15,954 nucleotides of DNA from UBA1723 sp018066165 (GTDB taxonomy: Bacteria > Bacteroidota > Bacteroidia > Bacteroidales > Paludibacteraceae), in the NCBI GenBank assembly GCA_018066165.1, contig JAGHRX010000291.1, forward strand, positions 1-15,954. The letters are read 5' to 3'. The notes beneath the pieces were generated by a model. The model worked only from the letters and a program-made list of their open reading frames with translations, did not search any database and was not told the origin of the DNA. The first letter of the stretch is position 1. The number at the start of each line of letters is the position of its first letter. Shown here piece after piece: positions 6,464 to 12,351 of the stretch. Made by a program: the position numbers and the translations under genes.

Positions 6464-8383
6464 TTATAATTTCGATATTGAATCCAAGTTTCTGTCGTTG
6501 GAAATATTCTTTCCGTCTGTTGTCATCAAAAACTCGATCAAATCGGCATATTTCTCGCAAACTTTTGGTCGCACCATCTTCATGGTTGAATTCAACAGGT
6601 GGTTTGCCTCTGTGAATCCTTCGCTCAACACTCCCATTGTGGCTGGCAACCATCGTTCTGGATGCAAACCTGCATATTTGCCTCCCTTACGCATCTGGCA
6701 AACTTCATTCCATAGCATATCGGCTGCGATTTTTTGATTCTCTGGTTTGCTTAGGTCTCCGTGTCCTTCTGCATTCAACCTCGCTTTCAATGCCGATGCG
6801 TTTGGAACAATCAACGCTACTGTGTATGGCGACTGGTTATTGTAAAGCATACACTGGTCGATAAGTGGCGACAATTCCACGATGCTCTCCTCGATTCCCT
6901 CTGGTGAGTATTTCTCACCGTCGCTTGAAATCAACAGGCTCTTGAAGCGTCCGAGTACCTGCAAGAATCCGTCGGCGTCGATATAACCCATATCTCCGGT
7001 GTGAAGCCAACCGTCGACGATGGTCTCTTTAGTCGCATCTTCGTTCTTCCAGTAGCCCTTCATCACATTGCCTCCCTTGATGACGATTTCTCCCTTCTCT
7101 CCGCTTGGCAAATCTTTACCGTCGGCATCGCAGATTTTAATCTCCATATAGTGGACTGGAGTTCCCGAACTTCCGAATTTGGCTCGTCCACCAATATTCG
7201 TACTGATCACTGGCGACGCCTCGCTCAATCCGTAACCCTGGAAGATTGGAATGCCGACAGACATGAAGAAGCGTTGTAGCTCGACGTCGAGCAATGCTCC
7301 TCCTCCGATGAAATACTGCAATCGTCCGCCGAAATTCTCACGGATTTTGCTCATCAGAATCTTGTCGCCAAGCCAAACAAGCGGTTTACGCAAGCAACTC
7401 AAACCTGAACCTTTGTGGAAATAGTCTTTATTATAAGCGTATGCGTTCTTGCGGAAAAACTCGAACATCTTCCAAGCGGCGTCGCCTTTCGCTTTCACTC
7501 CCGACTCGATATTCTTTCTGAATGCTTTCGACAAAGCCGGTACGCTCATCATTAGGGTAGGGCGTACCTCCTTGATTGCCTGAGGGATAAGTTTGAGCGT
7601 CTCCATAGGAGTTTTGCCTATGATCTGCGACGCGATTGTTGCTCCGTAGTAGATGAAGCAGTAGAGGCAGGTAGTGTGGGCGAAACTGTGGTCCCAAGGA
7701 AGAATTGTAAGAGTGATGTCGTTTGGAGTGATCTTCACAAGAGAGCACGACTGTAGAGTGTTCGACACATAGTTGCCATGAGTCAGCATGATTCCCTTAG
7801 GATCGGAAGTCGTACCGCTCGTGTAGCTGATATTTACCATGTCATCCTTATCGATCGACGCGATAAGAGCATCCAAGTGAGTTGCGTTATCTGGATTCTT
7901 AAGCCACTCCGCACCGTCGCTCACGATATCATCGTAGGTAGCGACGCCATCGCTTAGCGAATCGCACTTGTCGAGATGAATCAGCGTGATGCCTTCTGGT
8001 CCGAATCCCGCGTCGGCAAGACGTTTAGCCTGAGGAGCAGAAAGGATAAGGTAGCGGGCACCTGAGTGAGCCAAGCGGAACGATACCTCGCCCTCCACAT
8101 TAAGTTTGATGGATAGCGGCACATTCACAGCCTTAGCCATCAGCATACCAAGCTCAGTGATCAGCCACTCGCGTCGCCCTTCACTCATAAGAGCGATACG
8201 GTCGCCCGGCTGCACACCCATCTTGATAAGACCGGCAGCAAACTGTCGGGCCTGCTCCTTCACCTGAGTGAAAGTGAGGCTTTCCCATTTGCCATTACGT
8301 TTATCAAGAGTAAGAGTGTTATTTGGAAACAGCTTGACTCCACGGTCAAGCAAGTCTATGATATTTTCTAGTTTTTCTGCCAT
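6464..8383 (-). CDS. Long-chain fatty acid--CoA ligase (AMP-forming)
   Basis: It activates fatty acids to acyl-CoA via an acyl-adenylate, using ATP and CoA, probably at the inner face of the cytoplasmic membrane. The 639-aa length suits the long-chain acyl-CoA synthetase group. The core motifs of the ANL superfamily are intact: phosphate loop YTSGTTSDPKG (187-197), GYGLSEASP (383-391), TGD (462-464, ribose-binding Asp464) and GRFKSLLISSDGEKYSPEGIE (478-498) at the hinge. The catalytic lysine of the small C-terminal domain is probably Lys602 in NSTMKMVRP. The start at 8383 is supported by an AAGGAG site 7 bases upstream. The gene lies 50 bp after the YhcG stop codon and has its own -7 box, so it is probably transcribed separately. 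The exact chain-length preference cannot be told. Confidence 0.93.
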   Translation of the reverse strand: MAEKLENIIDLLDRGVKLFPNNTLTLDKRNGKWESLTFTQVKEQARQFAAGLIKMGVQPGDRIALMSEGRREWLITELGMLMAKAVNVPLSIKLNVEGEVSFRLAHSGARYLILSAPQAKRLADAGFGPEGITLIHLDKCDSLSDGVATYDDIVSDGAEWLKNPDNATHLDALIASIDKDDMVNISYTSGTTSDPKGIMLTHGNYVSNTLQSCSLVKITPNDITLTILPWDHSFAHTTCLYCFIYYGATIASQIIGKTPMETLKLIPQAIKEVRPTLMMSVPALSKAFRKNIESGVKAKGDAAWKMFEFFRKNAYAYNKDYFHKGSGLSCLRKPLVWLGDKILMSKIRENFGGRLQYFIGGGALLDVELQRFFMSVGIPIFQGYGLSEASPVISTNIGGRAKFGSSGTPVHYMEIKICDADGKDLPSGEKGEIVIKGGNVMKGYWKNEDATKETIVDGWLHTGDMGYIDADGFLQVLGRFKSLLISSDGEKYSPEGIEESIVELSPLIDQCMLYNNQSPYTVALIVPNASALKARLNAEGHGDLSKPENQKIAADMLWNEVCQMRKGGKYAGLHPERWLPATMGVLSEGFTEANHLLNSTMKMVRPKVCEKYADLIEFLMTTDGKNISNDRNLDSISKL

Positions 8384-8390
8384 AATTATT

Positions 8391-8396
8391 CTCCTT
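8391..8396 (-). promoter_or_regulatory. Shine-Dalgarno site AAGGAG of the acyl-CoA synthetase
   Basis: AAGGAG ends 7 bases before the ATG at 8383, an ideal spacing. It stands out because the other genes here lack a clear site at a proper distance, as is usual in Bacteroidales. Confidence 0.6.
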
Positions 8397-8411
8397 GTTC
8401 GACTTTGATTT

Positions 8412-8419
8412 CAAATATA
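8412..8419 (-). promoter_or_regulatory. Putative -7 box for the acyl-CoA synthetase
   Basis: The minus strand reads TATATTTG, an exact TAnnTTTG match, about 29 bases upstream of the start codon. A TTG lies 22 bases further upstream, slightly beyond the usual spacing, inside the last codons of the YhcG gene. Confidence 0.45.
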
Positions 8420-8433
8420 AGGAAAAAATTGAT

Positions 8434-9345
8434 TTAATCGTCAAGATTCGCTAATTTAGTTTCTATCTCATCAATGGAAGGAATCATGCCTTCAACAGTA
8501 GTTGGATAGAGTTTCTCCAAATCATATTCAGATATGCCTATAGGTTGGTTGCTACCTTCAAGTGCATATTGAGCCAAAAGATTATCTTTACTCTTGCAGA
8601 TGAGCAAGCCTATCGTAGGATTATGATGCGGTTGCTTCAAGATATGGTTGCATGCCACAACATACCCGTTTAATTGTCCAGCATCAGGAAAATCAAATTC
8701 ACCGATTTTTACTTCAATAACGACGTAACAATTAAGTGGAATGTGGAAGAAAAGCAAATCTATAAACCTTTCTTTTTCTCCTATCTGCAAACGATATTCC
8801 TTACCTACATACGCAAATCCAGTGCCGAGTTCTACAAGAAATTCTGTGATGTTCTTCAGTAGGGCATCTTTTAATAGTTTCTCATTGTAACGACCTCGAA
8901 TACCAGCAAAAGCAAAATTGTAGGGGTCTTTTGTAATCTCATTGGCCAGATCGCTCATCGGTTCTGGAAGTGTATTGTTGAAATTGGTAATGGCTTTACC
9001 TTCACGCTCATAGAGATTGGTGGAGATAAAGTTCAATAGCATATCGCGACTCCAACCATTTTCAAGAGTCTTGCGTATATAGAAGAGAGCCATCTTAGGG
9101 TTGTTCTTTGACTTGTCAATCAGGCATTTATGATGACCCCATGGTATTGAAAACAAGTTATCTTCAATTTTGTCCCCAACTTGGGGATAAATTTGAAATT
9201 CTAATTGGTCCCCAAGTTGGGGACTAATTTTATTCTCATGATTTGAATCTCTTTTGGTCAAGTTTTCAAGATAGGGATTGTACATTTCATAAAAATACTT
9301 CATGTACTTTAAATTTGTCTCAGAAAAACAAGTTGCGTCAGGCAT
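8434..9345 (-). CDS. YhcG/DUF1016 PD-(D/E)xK nuclease-like protein, N-terminally truncated
   Basis: The 303 residues from the ATG at 9345 hold the end of the DUF1016 N-terminal domain (FSETNLKYMKYFYEMY, 7-22), a variable linker with two 11-residue repeats (40-61), and the complete C-terminal PD-(D/E)xK domain: Asp196 in FIDLLFF, the E-x-K pair Glu211/Lys213 in IEVK, and QLNGY (224-228). Full-length relatives have roughly 100 more N-terminal residues. The same frame upstream of the ATG still reads NADLRSLM, which resembles the family consensus before PDATCFS, so homology is cut inside the end of the methyltransferase gene. The ATG overlaps the methyltransferase stop as TAATG, which would allow coupled translation. 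It may be a 5'-truncated remnant or a working nuclease-domain protein. YhcG-family genes often accompany restriction-modification genes. Confidence 0.82.
   Translation of the reverse strand: MPDATCFSETNLKYMKYFYEMYNPYLENLTKRDSNHENKISPQLGDQLEFQIYPQVGDKIEDNLFSIPWGHHKCLIDKSKNNPKMALFYIRKTLENGWSRDMLLNFISTNLYEREGKAITNFNNTLPEPMSDLANEITKDPYNFAFAGIRGRYNEKLLKDALLKNITEFLVELGTGFAYVGKEYRLQIGEKERFIDLLFFHIPLNCYVVIEVKIGEFDFPDAGQLNGYVVACNHILKQPHHNPTIGLLICKSKDNLLAQYALEGSNQPIGISEYDLEKLYPTTVEGMIPSIDEIETKLANLDD
9174..9222. repeat. Pair of palindromic repeats inside the YhcG linker
   Basis: CCCCAACTTGGGG (9174-9186) and CCCCAAGTTGGGG (9210-9222) are each palindromes around one central base, and the two are reverse complements of each other. 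On the coding strand they encode the similar segments ISPQLGDQLEF and IYPQVGDKIED, so the primary structure is a tandem 11-codon repeat. Confidence 0.8.
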
Positions 9346-10328
9346 TAGAGATCTAAGGTCTGCATTTTGCCTATTTCTCTCGCTATATATTGCAGCACAT
9401 CCACCACCACTGAATTTCCGAATTGCTTGTATGCTTGGTTAGTATTCTTCGCCATAACGTAAGAATCCGGATATCCCATGATCCTTGCACATTCACGTGG
9501 ATGAAGACGTCGTGTTTTGCCATTTATGAGATATCCTCCTGTCTTAGCGAAAACACCACCTCCGTAAGCCGACAGTGTGATTGCTATTCCTTTAGTGCTG
9601 TAAATTCTTTCTCCTTGTCCTCCTTTGTTGACGATGCCTAACCTTATTGATTTATTGCTGTACTCGTTGTCTGGATTGCCATTCATCTGCATATCATCTC
9701 TCTCGATGTAGAGATGATTCACCAAAGATTCATCCTTAAGAAGAAAATCTTCAACGTGTCTTTCTAATGGGAATGGAGCAGGAAACTGAAACTTGGAATC
9801 ATCGACGTCGTTACGAAAGCACACCATATAGATTCTTTCGCGTTTCTGTGGCATCCCATAGTCGACGGCATTAAGAACTTTGGCATGGAATTTATAACCA
9901 AGTTCTTCCATTGTGGCTTTCACCACAGCCAACGTTTTTCCTCCGTCGTGAGAAGCAAAATTTTTGACATTCTCCATGAAGACAACTTTAGGATGCTTCT
10001 CTTTAACTATTCTTGCAACGTCGAAAAACAATGTGCCTCTACTGTCGTTGAATCCTAACTGTTTTCCACTGATAGAGAATGCCTGGCAAGGAAAACCTGC
10101 GCAAAGAATGTCATGGCCTGGAATTGTCTTCTCATCCACTTTTGTGATGTCTCCATCAGGAGTCTCTTCAAAATTCTGACAATAAACTTCTTGAGCGTGC
10201 TTATCCCATTCATTTGAGTAGACGCAATGTGCTCCCAACGACTCCAATGCCAATCTGAATCCGCCCAGACCTGCAAACAAGTCAATGAATGACATGCCAT
10301 TAAGAAGTTTATTTTCAATATTGATCAT
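9345..10328 (-). CDS. M.HhaI-like DNA (cytosine-5) methyltransferase
   Basis: It transfers a methyl group from S-adenosylmethionine to C5 of cytosine in DNA. From the ATG at 10328 the protein has 327 residues, the length of M.HhaI as I recall it, and the opening MINIENKLLNG aligns with the M.HhaI start. Motifs: I FAGLGGFR (18-25), IV GFPCQAFS with catalytic Cys81, VI ENV (119-121), VIII QKRERIY (161-167), IX RLHPRECARIMGYPDSY, X QFGNSVVVDVL (302-312). The recognition segment KGGQGERIYSTKGIAITLSAYGGG (235-258, key Gln238, Arg241, Ser253, Tyr255) is nearly that of M.HhaI, predicting GCGC. An open frame continues 80 codons upstream to 10568 but is only translated tRNA and terminator. No cognate endonuclease gene is seen; the next gene is truncated YhcG. 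Confidence 0.95.
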   Translation of the reverse strand: MINIENKLLNGMSFIDLFAGLGGFRLALESLGAHCVYSNEWDKHAQEVYCQNFEETPDGDITKVDEKTIPGHDILCAGFPCQAFSISGKQLGFNDSRGTLFFDVARIVKEKHPKVVFMENVKNFASHDGGKTLAVVKATMEELGYKFHAKVLNAVDYGMPQKRERIYMVCFRNDVDDSKFQFPAPFPLERHVEDFLLKDESLVNHLYIERDDMQMNGNPDNEYSNKSIRLGIVNKGGQGERIYSTKGIAITLSAYGGGVFAKTGGYLINGKTRRLHPRECARIMGYPDSYVMAKNTNQAYKQFGNSVVVDVLQYIAREIGKMQTLDL

Positions 10329-10345
10329 ATTGGAGTTTGTCTTAC

Positions 10346-10382
10346 AAAAAAAGGCTTTCAAAACCGAAGTTTCAAAAGCCTT
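10346..10382 (-). terminator. Strong terminator after the tRNA-Arg pair
   Basis: On the minus strand a 14-bp stem (10351-10382, AAGGCTTTTGAAAC with GTTTTGAAAGCCTT, two wobble pairs) closes a UUCG tetraloop of the extra-stable C(UUCG)G type and runs into seven Ts. It begins 4 bases after the tRNA 3' end and stops 17 bases before the methyltransferase ATG. Confidence 0.93.
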
Positions 10383-10386
10383 GGAG

Positions 10387-10460
10387 TGACCCGTATAGGA
10401 TTCAAACCTATAACCTTTTGATCCGTAGTCAAATACTCTATTCAGTTGAGCTAACGGGCC
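10387..10460 (-). tRNA. tRNA-Arg(ACG), second of two tandem copies
   Basis: The 74-nt cloverleaf folds fully: 7-bp acceptor stem (GGCCCGT with ACGGGTC, one G-U), 4-bp D stem, anticodon stem TTTGA/TCAAA with loop CTACGGA giving anticodon ACG, a 5-base variable loop and T stem ATAGG/CCTAT. A34 would be edited to inosine to read CGU, CGC and CGA. A20, an arginine identity base, is present. The 3' CCA is not encoded. The usual G19 and C56 are replaced by A19 and T56. The strong terminator follows directly. Confidence 0.97.
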
Positions 10461-10485
10461 GTACCCTTGTTTAATATGTTTTTTG

Positions 10486-10559
10486 TGACCCGTATAGGAT
10501 TCAAACCTATAACCTTTTGATCCGTAGTCAAATACTCTATTCAGTTGAGCTAACGGGCC
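10486..10559 (-). tRNA. tRNA-Arg(ACG), first of two tandem copies
   Basis: Identical over all 74 bases to the copy at 10387-10460, with anticodon ACG and the same A19/T56 change. It is separated from that copy by a 25-base spacer and is preceded by a promoter at 10594-10623. The two are probably transcribed as one precursor ending at the terminator at 10346-10382. Perfect identity points to recent duplication or gene conversion. Confidence 0.97.
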
Positions 10560-10593
10560 ATACCGCAAACCGATGTTTTTCCGAATTGCGGTG

Positions 10594-10623
10594 CAAAGGT
10601 ATGGAAAAAATCATTAATACAAA
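10594..10623 (-). promoter_or_regulatory. Putative promoter of the tRNA-Arg pair
   Basis: On the minus strand TTTG (10620-10623), an 18-base spacer and TACCTTTG (10594-10601) match the Bacteroides promoter pattern, with a spacer one base shorter than usual. The first tRNA begins about 35 bases downstream. Confidence 0.6.
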
Positions 10624-10659
10624 ACAAAAAATGAGTTTTTTTATGCCGAACAACAAAAT

Positions 10660-10693
10660 TTTGAGTGTTTGCACTATATTTTTTCTAATTTTG
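10660..10693 (+). promoter_or_regulatory. Possible promoter of the small exported protein
   Basis: TTTG at 10660-10663 and TAATTTTG at 10686-10693 fit the two boxes but with a 22-base spacer. The -7 box ends 18 bases before the ATG at 10712, giving a very short leader. Confidence 0.4.
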
Positions 10694-10711
10694 CCATATA
10701 ATTTGAATGAA

Positions 10712-11140
10712 ATGAGACATCTGTTATTCGTCATATTGCTTTTATGCGTGTCGTTGAATATCGCCGCACAGTCTAATATATCTGAGTATTCCCTTCGTGA
10801 AGTTTATAAGAAGGGCGACGCTTCTGTTATTCGTGCGACGAGGGAGAATGAAGAGAAATATGTGATTAAAATCCAGCAGACTAAGGTTAAGGCTATGTTC
10901 ATCTCTCTTGGCTCTAAGGGCGACGCAATTATCACTCTGCAGAGTTTTATCGACCGCCCGAAGGAGTTGACTCAGTTGTATAAGCTTGACAATCCGTCGA
11001 ATAATATCGCCGGCTATTTCTTGAAGGAATCTAATGCGTCTACTTTGGTGCGATTCTATGAAGGGTTGAATCTAAATAATTATGGTGTCATACCATTGAG
11101 AAACCTGAAGAAGATTGTGAAGTGGCTTCAAGATAATTAA
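10712..11140 (+). CDS. Small exported protein of unknown function
   Basis: I do not recognise the family. The ATG at 10712 gives 142 residues that begin with a clear signal peptide (MRHLLFVILLLCVSLNIAAQ, cleavage near AAQ-S), so the product is probably periplasmic or at the surface. The frame stays open upstream to 10517, but that part crosses the tRNA and its promoter and is not coding. The mature part is lysine-rich and about 120 residues long, with the pattern KYVIKIQQTKVKAMFISLGS suggesting beta strands, a YFLKES segment and an amphipathic C-terminal helix (LRNLKKIVKWLQDN). It has no cysteine after the signal peptide, so it is not a lipoprotein. It is a single gene, convergent with the FemAB-like gene 36 bp away, and no terminator was seen. 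Confidence 0.72.
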   Translation: MRHLLFVILLLCVSLNIAAQSNISEYSLREVYKKGDASVIRATRENEEKYVIKIQQTKVKAMFISLGSKGDAIITLQSFIDRPKELTQLYKLDNPSNNIAGYFLKESNASTLVRFYEGLNLNNYGVIPLRNLKKIVKWLQDN

Positions 11141-11159
11141 TCCCCGTCTTCGTATTCGT

Positions 11160-11183
11160 CAACGTTAACGTCAACGTCAACGT
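11160..11183. repeat. Hexanucleotide tandem repeat (YAACGT)4
   Basis: CAACGT, TAACGT, CAACGT, CAACGT lie between the convergent genes at 11140 and 11177. The repeat supplies the TGA stop codon of the FemAB-like gene. It is the same hexamer family as at 1043-1078. Confidence 0.8.
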
Positions 11184-12157
11184 TTCCACCCCGTTCCTCT
11201 CAGATAATCCAATATCTTGAATGTGGTGCTGTAGTATTTATGAAGGTGGATATAAGGCACAAGTTCTGAACCATACTCTCTGTATGCTGTTCCGATGGCC
11301 TCGTCCATACTTCCTTCAAAATCAAATCCTTTGGTCTTGTCTTTCAAAAACTGTAACGAATCCCATATCATCAAGGCTGGAGCTCCTTCGTTTCTTCTGC
11401 TTTGGTCTATTCCTGACCATAGATAATATCCCCATTCGGTATCCCACACCAAGAAGCATACGGCAAGCAGTTTGCCTTCAGCATCACGTGTGCAGACAAG
11501 TGTTCCCTGTCCGTTTTTCTGAGCCTCTTCTATGAATCGTTTGCAATTCCATTTGTCGAGCAAATCGTTTTGGCCTCTCTCTTTATAGGAGCGACGGTGG
11601 AATTCAAGAAATTCGTCGATGGACAAATCGAAAGTGGTAGCCAAACCGAGTTTTTGAGCCTTACGGATATGTTGCTGCTTCGACTTGCTGATTCTGCAGA
11701 ACAACTCGTCTGAGTCTCCGATATTGGGCAGACGGTAGGTGTAGCGAGTGTACTGCTTGTAGCCAGCCCAGTGGAATGGCAGATGGTTGGTGATGCGTGG
11801 GGAAAAGTTCTGCCAGAACATATCGGCTCCCGACGTCGCCAATCGGCTGATGATCTCTTTATAGATCTTCTCCTCGAAGCTTAGTTTTTTATAGGCTGAA
11901 GTATTAGCGTCGAAGGATTCTGGATAAAAGATGAATGGTCCGGAGTGCTGGCTAAACTCATGCTGGGAGATCAGTGTGAATCCCATTTTCTTGAATATGG
12001 CATAAGGCATAGTGGCGACGACGGTGTTGTTCTTGTCTCGTATGATAAGTACATCCCAGTTGTCTCTGCAACTTGCATTCATCCACCAGTATTGCGAAAA
12101 TACGGGTATCTCTGGATGCTGACTGCATATCTTTTTATATTCGTCCTTATTGCTCAT
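11177..12157 (-). CDS. FemAB-like GNAT-fold acyltransferase
   Basis: A 326-aa cytosolic protein without a signal peptide or membrane segment. It resembles the FemAB/Acetyltransf_6 group, which joins two GNAT-like halves and transfers acyl or aminoacyl groups. The second half carries the typical blocks: SKSKQQHIRKAQKLGL (156-171), LEFHRRSYKERGQ (about 184-196), LLAVCFLVWD (about 230-239), YYLWSGID and FDFEGSMDEAIGTAYREYG (about 278-296), followed by a HKYYS-type end. The substrate cannot be told; related Bacteroidota proteins often lie in cell-surface polysaccharide loci, but no such genes are seen here. The stop codon lies in a hexamer repeat, and a 13-bp hairpin lies 19-53 bases upstream of the start. 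It is transcribed away from the GH9 gene end. Confidence 0.85.
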   Translation of the reverse strand: MSNKDEYKKICSQHPEIPVFSQYWWMNASCRDNWDVLIIRDKNNTVVATMPYAIFKKMGFTLISQHEFSQHSGPFIFYPESFDANTSAYKKLSFEEKIYKEIISRLATSGADMFWQNFSPRITNHLPFHWAGYKQYTRYTYRLPNIGDSDELFCRISKSKQQHIRKAQKLGLATTFDLSIDEFLEFHRRSYKERGQNDLLDKWNCKRFIEEAQKNGQGTLVCTRDAEGKLLAVCFLVWDTEWGYYLWSGIDQSRRNEGAPALMIWDSLQFLKDKTKGFDFEGSMDEAIGTAYREYGSELVPYIHLHKYYSTTFKILDYLRGTGWKR

Positions 12158-12175
12158 GTAAAATTAGAAATTAGA

Positions 12176-12210
12176 AATGCGGAATGCGAAATTATTCCGC
12201 ATTCCGCATT
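12176..12210. repeat. Perfect 13-bp hairpin with heptamer periodicity
   Basis: AATGCGGAATGCG (12176-12188) and CGCATTCCGCATT (12198-12210) pair perfectly around a nine-base loop. The run from about 12162 shows seven-base steps (ATTAGAA, ATTAGAA, ATGCGGA, ATGCGAA). It lies upstream of the FemAB-like gene and about 140 bases after the GH9 stop, so it could be a terminator, but neither strand has a clean T-run. Confidence 0.7.
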
Positions 12211-12224
12211 ATATTTTATTGGTA

Positions 12225-12346
12225 ATTATATACAAATTGTTCAAACACGCTTATTTTTATACGCTCGCCCTCCGGGCTCGCGTTGGGGTGAGGGTTAGGG
12301 CGTCCACGCCCTTAACAATCCTCATTTTGGACAACTGCTATATAAT
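12225..12346 (-). repeat. Dispersed hairpin-rich repeat, copy B, with terminal inverted repeats
   Basis: This 122-bp non-coding element begins 5 bases after the GH9 stop codon. The ends 12225-12245 and 12326-12346 are inverted repeats matching at 17 of 21 positions, both starting ATTATATA when read inward. Inside are GGGCGTCCACGCCC (12298-12311) and a hairpin at 12261-12283 with stem ACGC, tandem GA mismatch, GCCC, loop GGA on the minus strand. The minus strand aligns with copy A at 1-105. No target-site duplication is obvious and no transposase gene is present. Confidence 0.75.
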
Positions 12347-12351
12347 CTTCT

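Noticed and set aside
6441..8383. Second reading frames within the acyl-CoA synthetase gene (for example 7001-7279 plus and 7431-7748 minus)
   Set aside because: Composition and lack of motifs mark them as out-of-frame shadows of the synthetase.
10387..10559. Direct repeats of 74 bp as attachment sites flanking an element
   Set aside because: They are complete tandem tRNA genes with only 25 bases between them, so they flank no cargo.
10329..10568. N-terminal 80-residue repeat domain of the methyltransferase
   Set aside because: The residues are translations of two tRNA-Arg genes, their spacer and the terminator; the M.HhaI-like protein begins at 10328.
10517..10711. Longer form of the small exported protein starting at 10517
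   Set aside because: The extra codons run through the tRNA gene and its promoter, while the ATG at 10712 starts a textbook signal peptide.
12245..12325. Short coding gene in the GC-rich part of repeat copy B
   Set aside because: Plus-strand frames through it (about 11945-12374) mostly overlap the FemAB-like gene or end at once, and the two repeat copies differ by single-base gaps that would break any frame.
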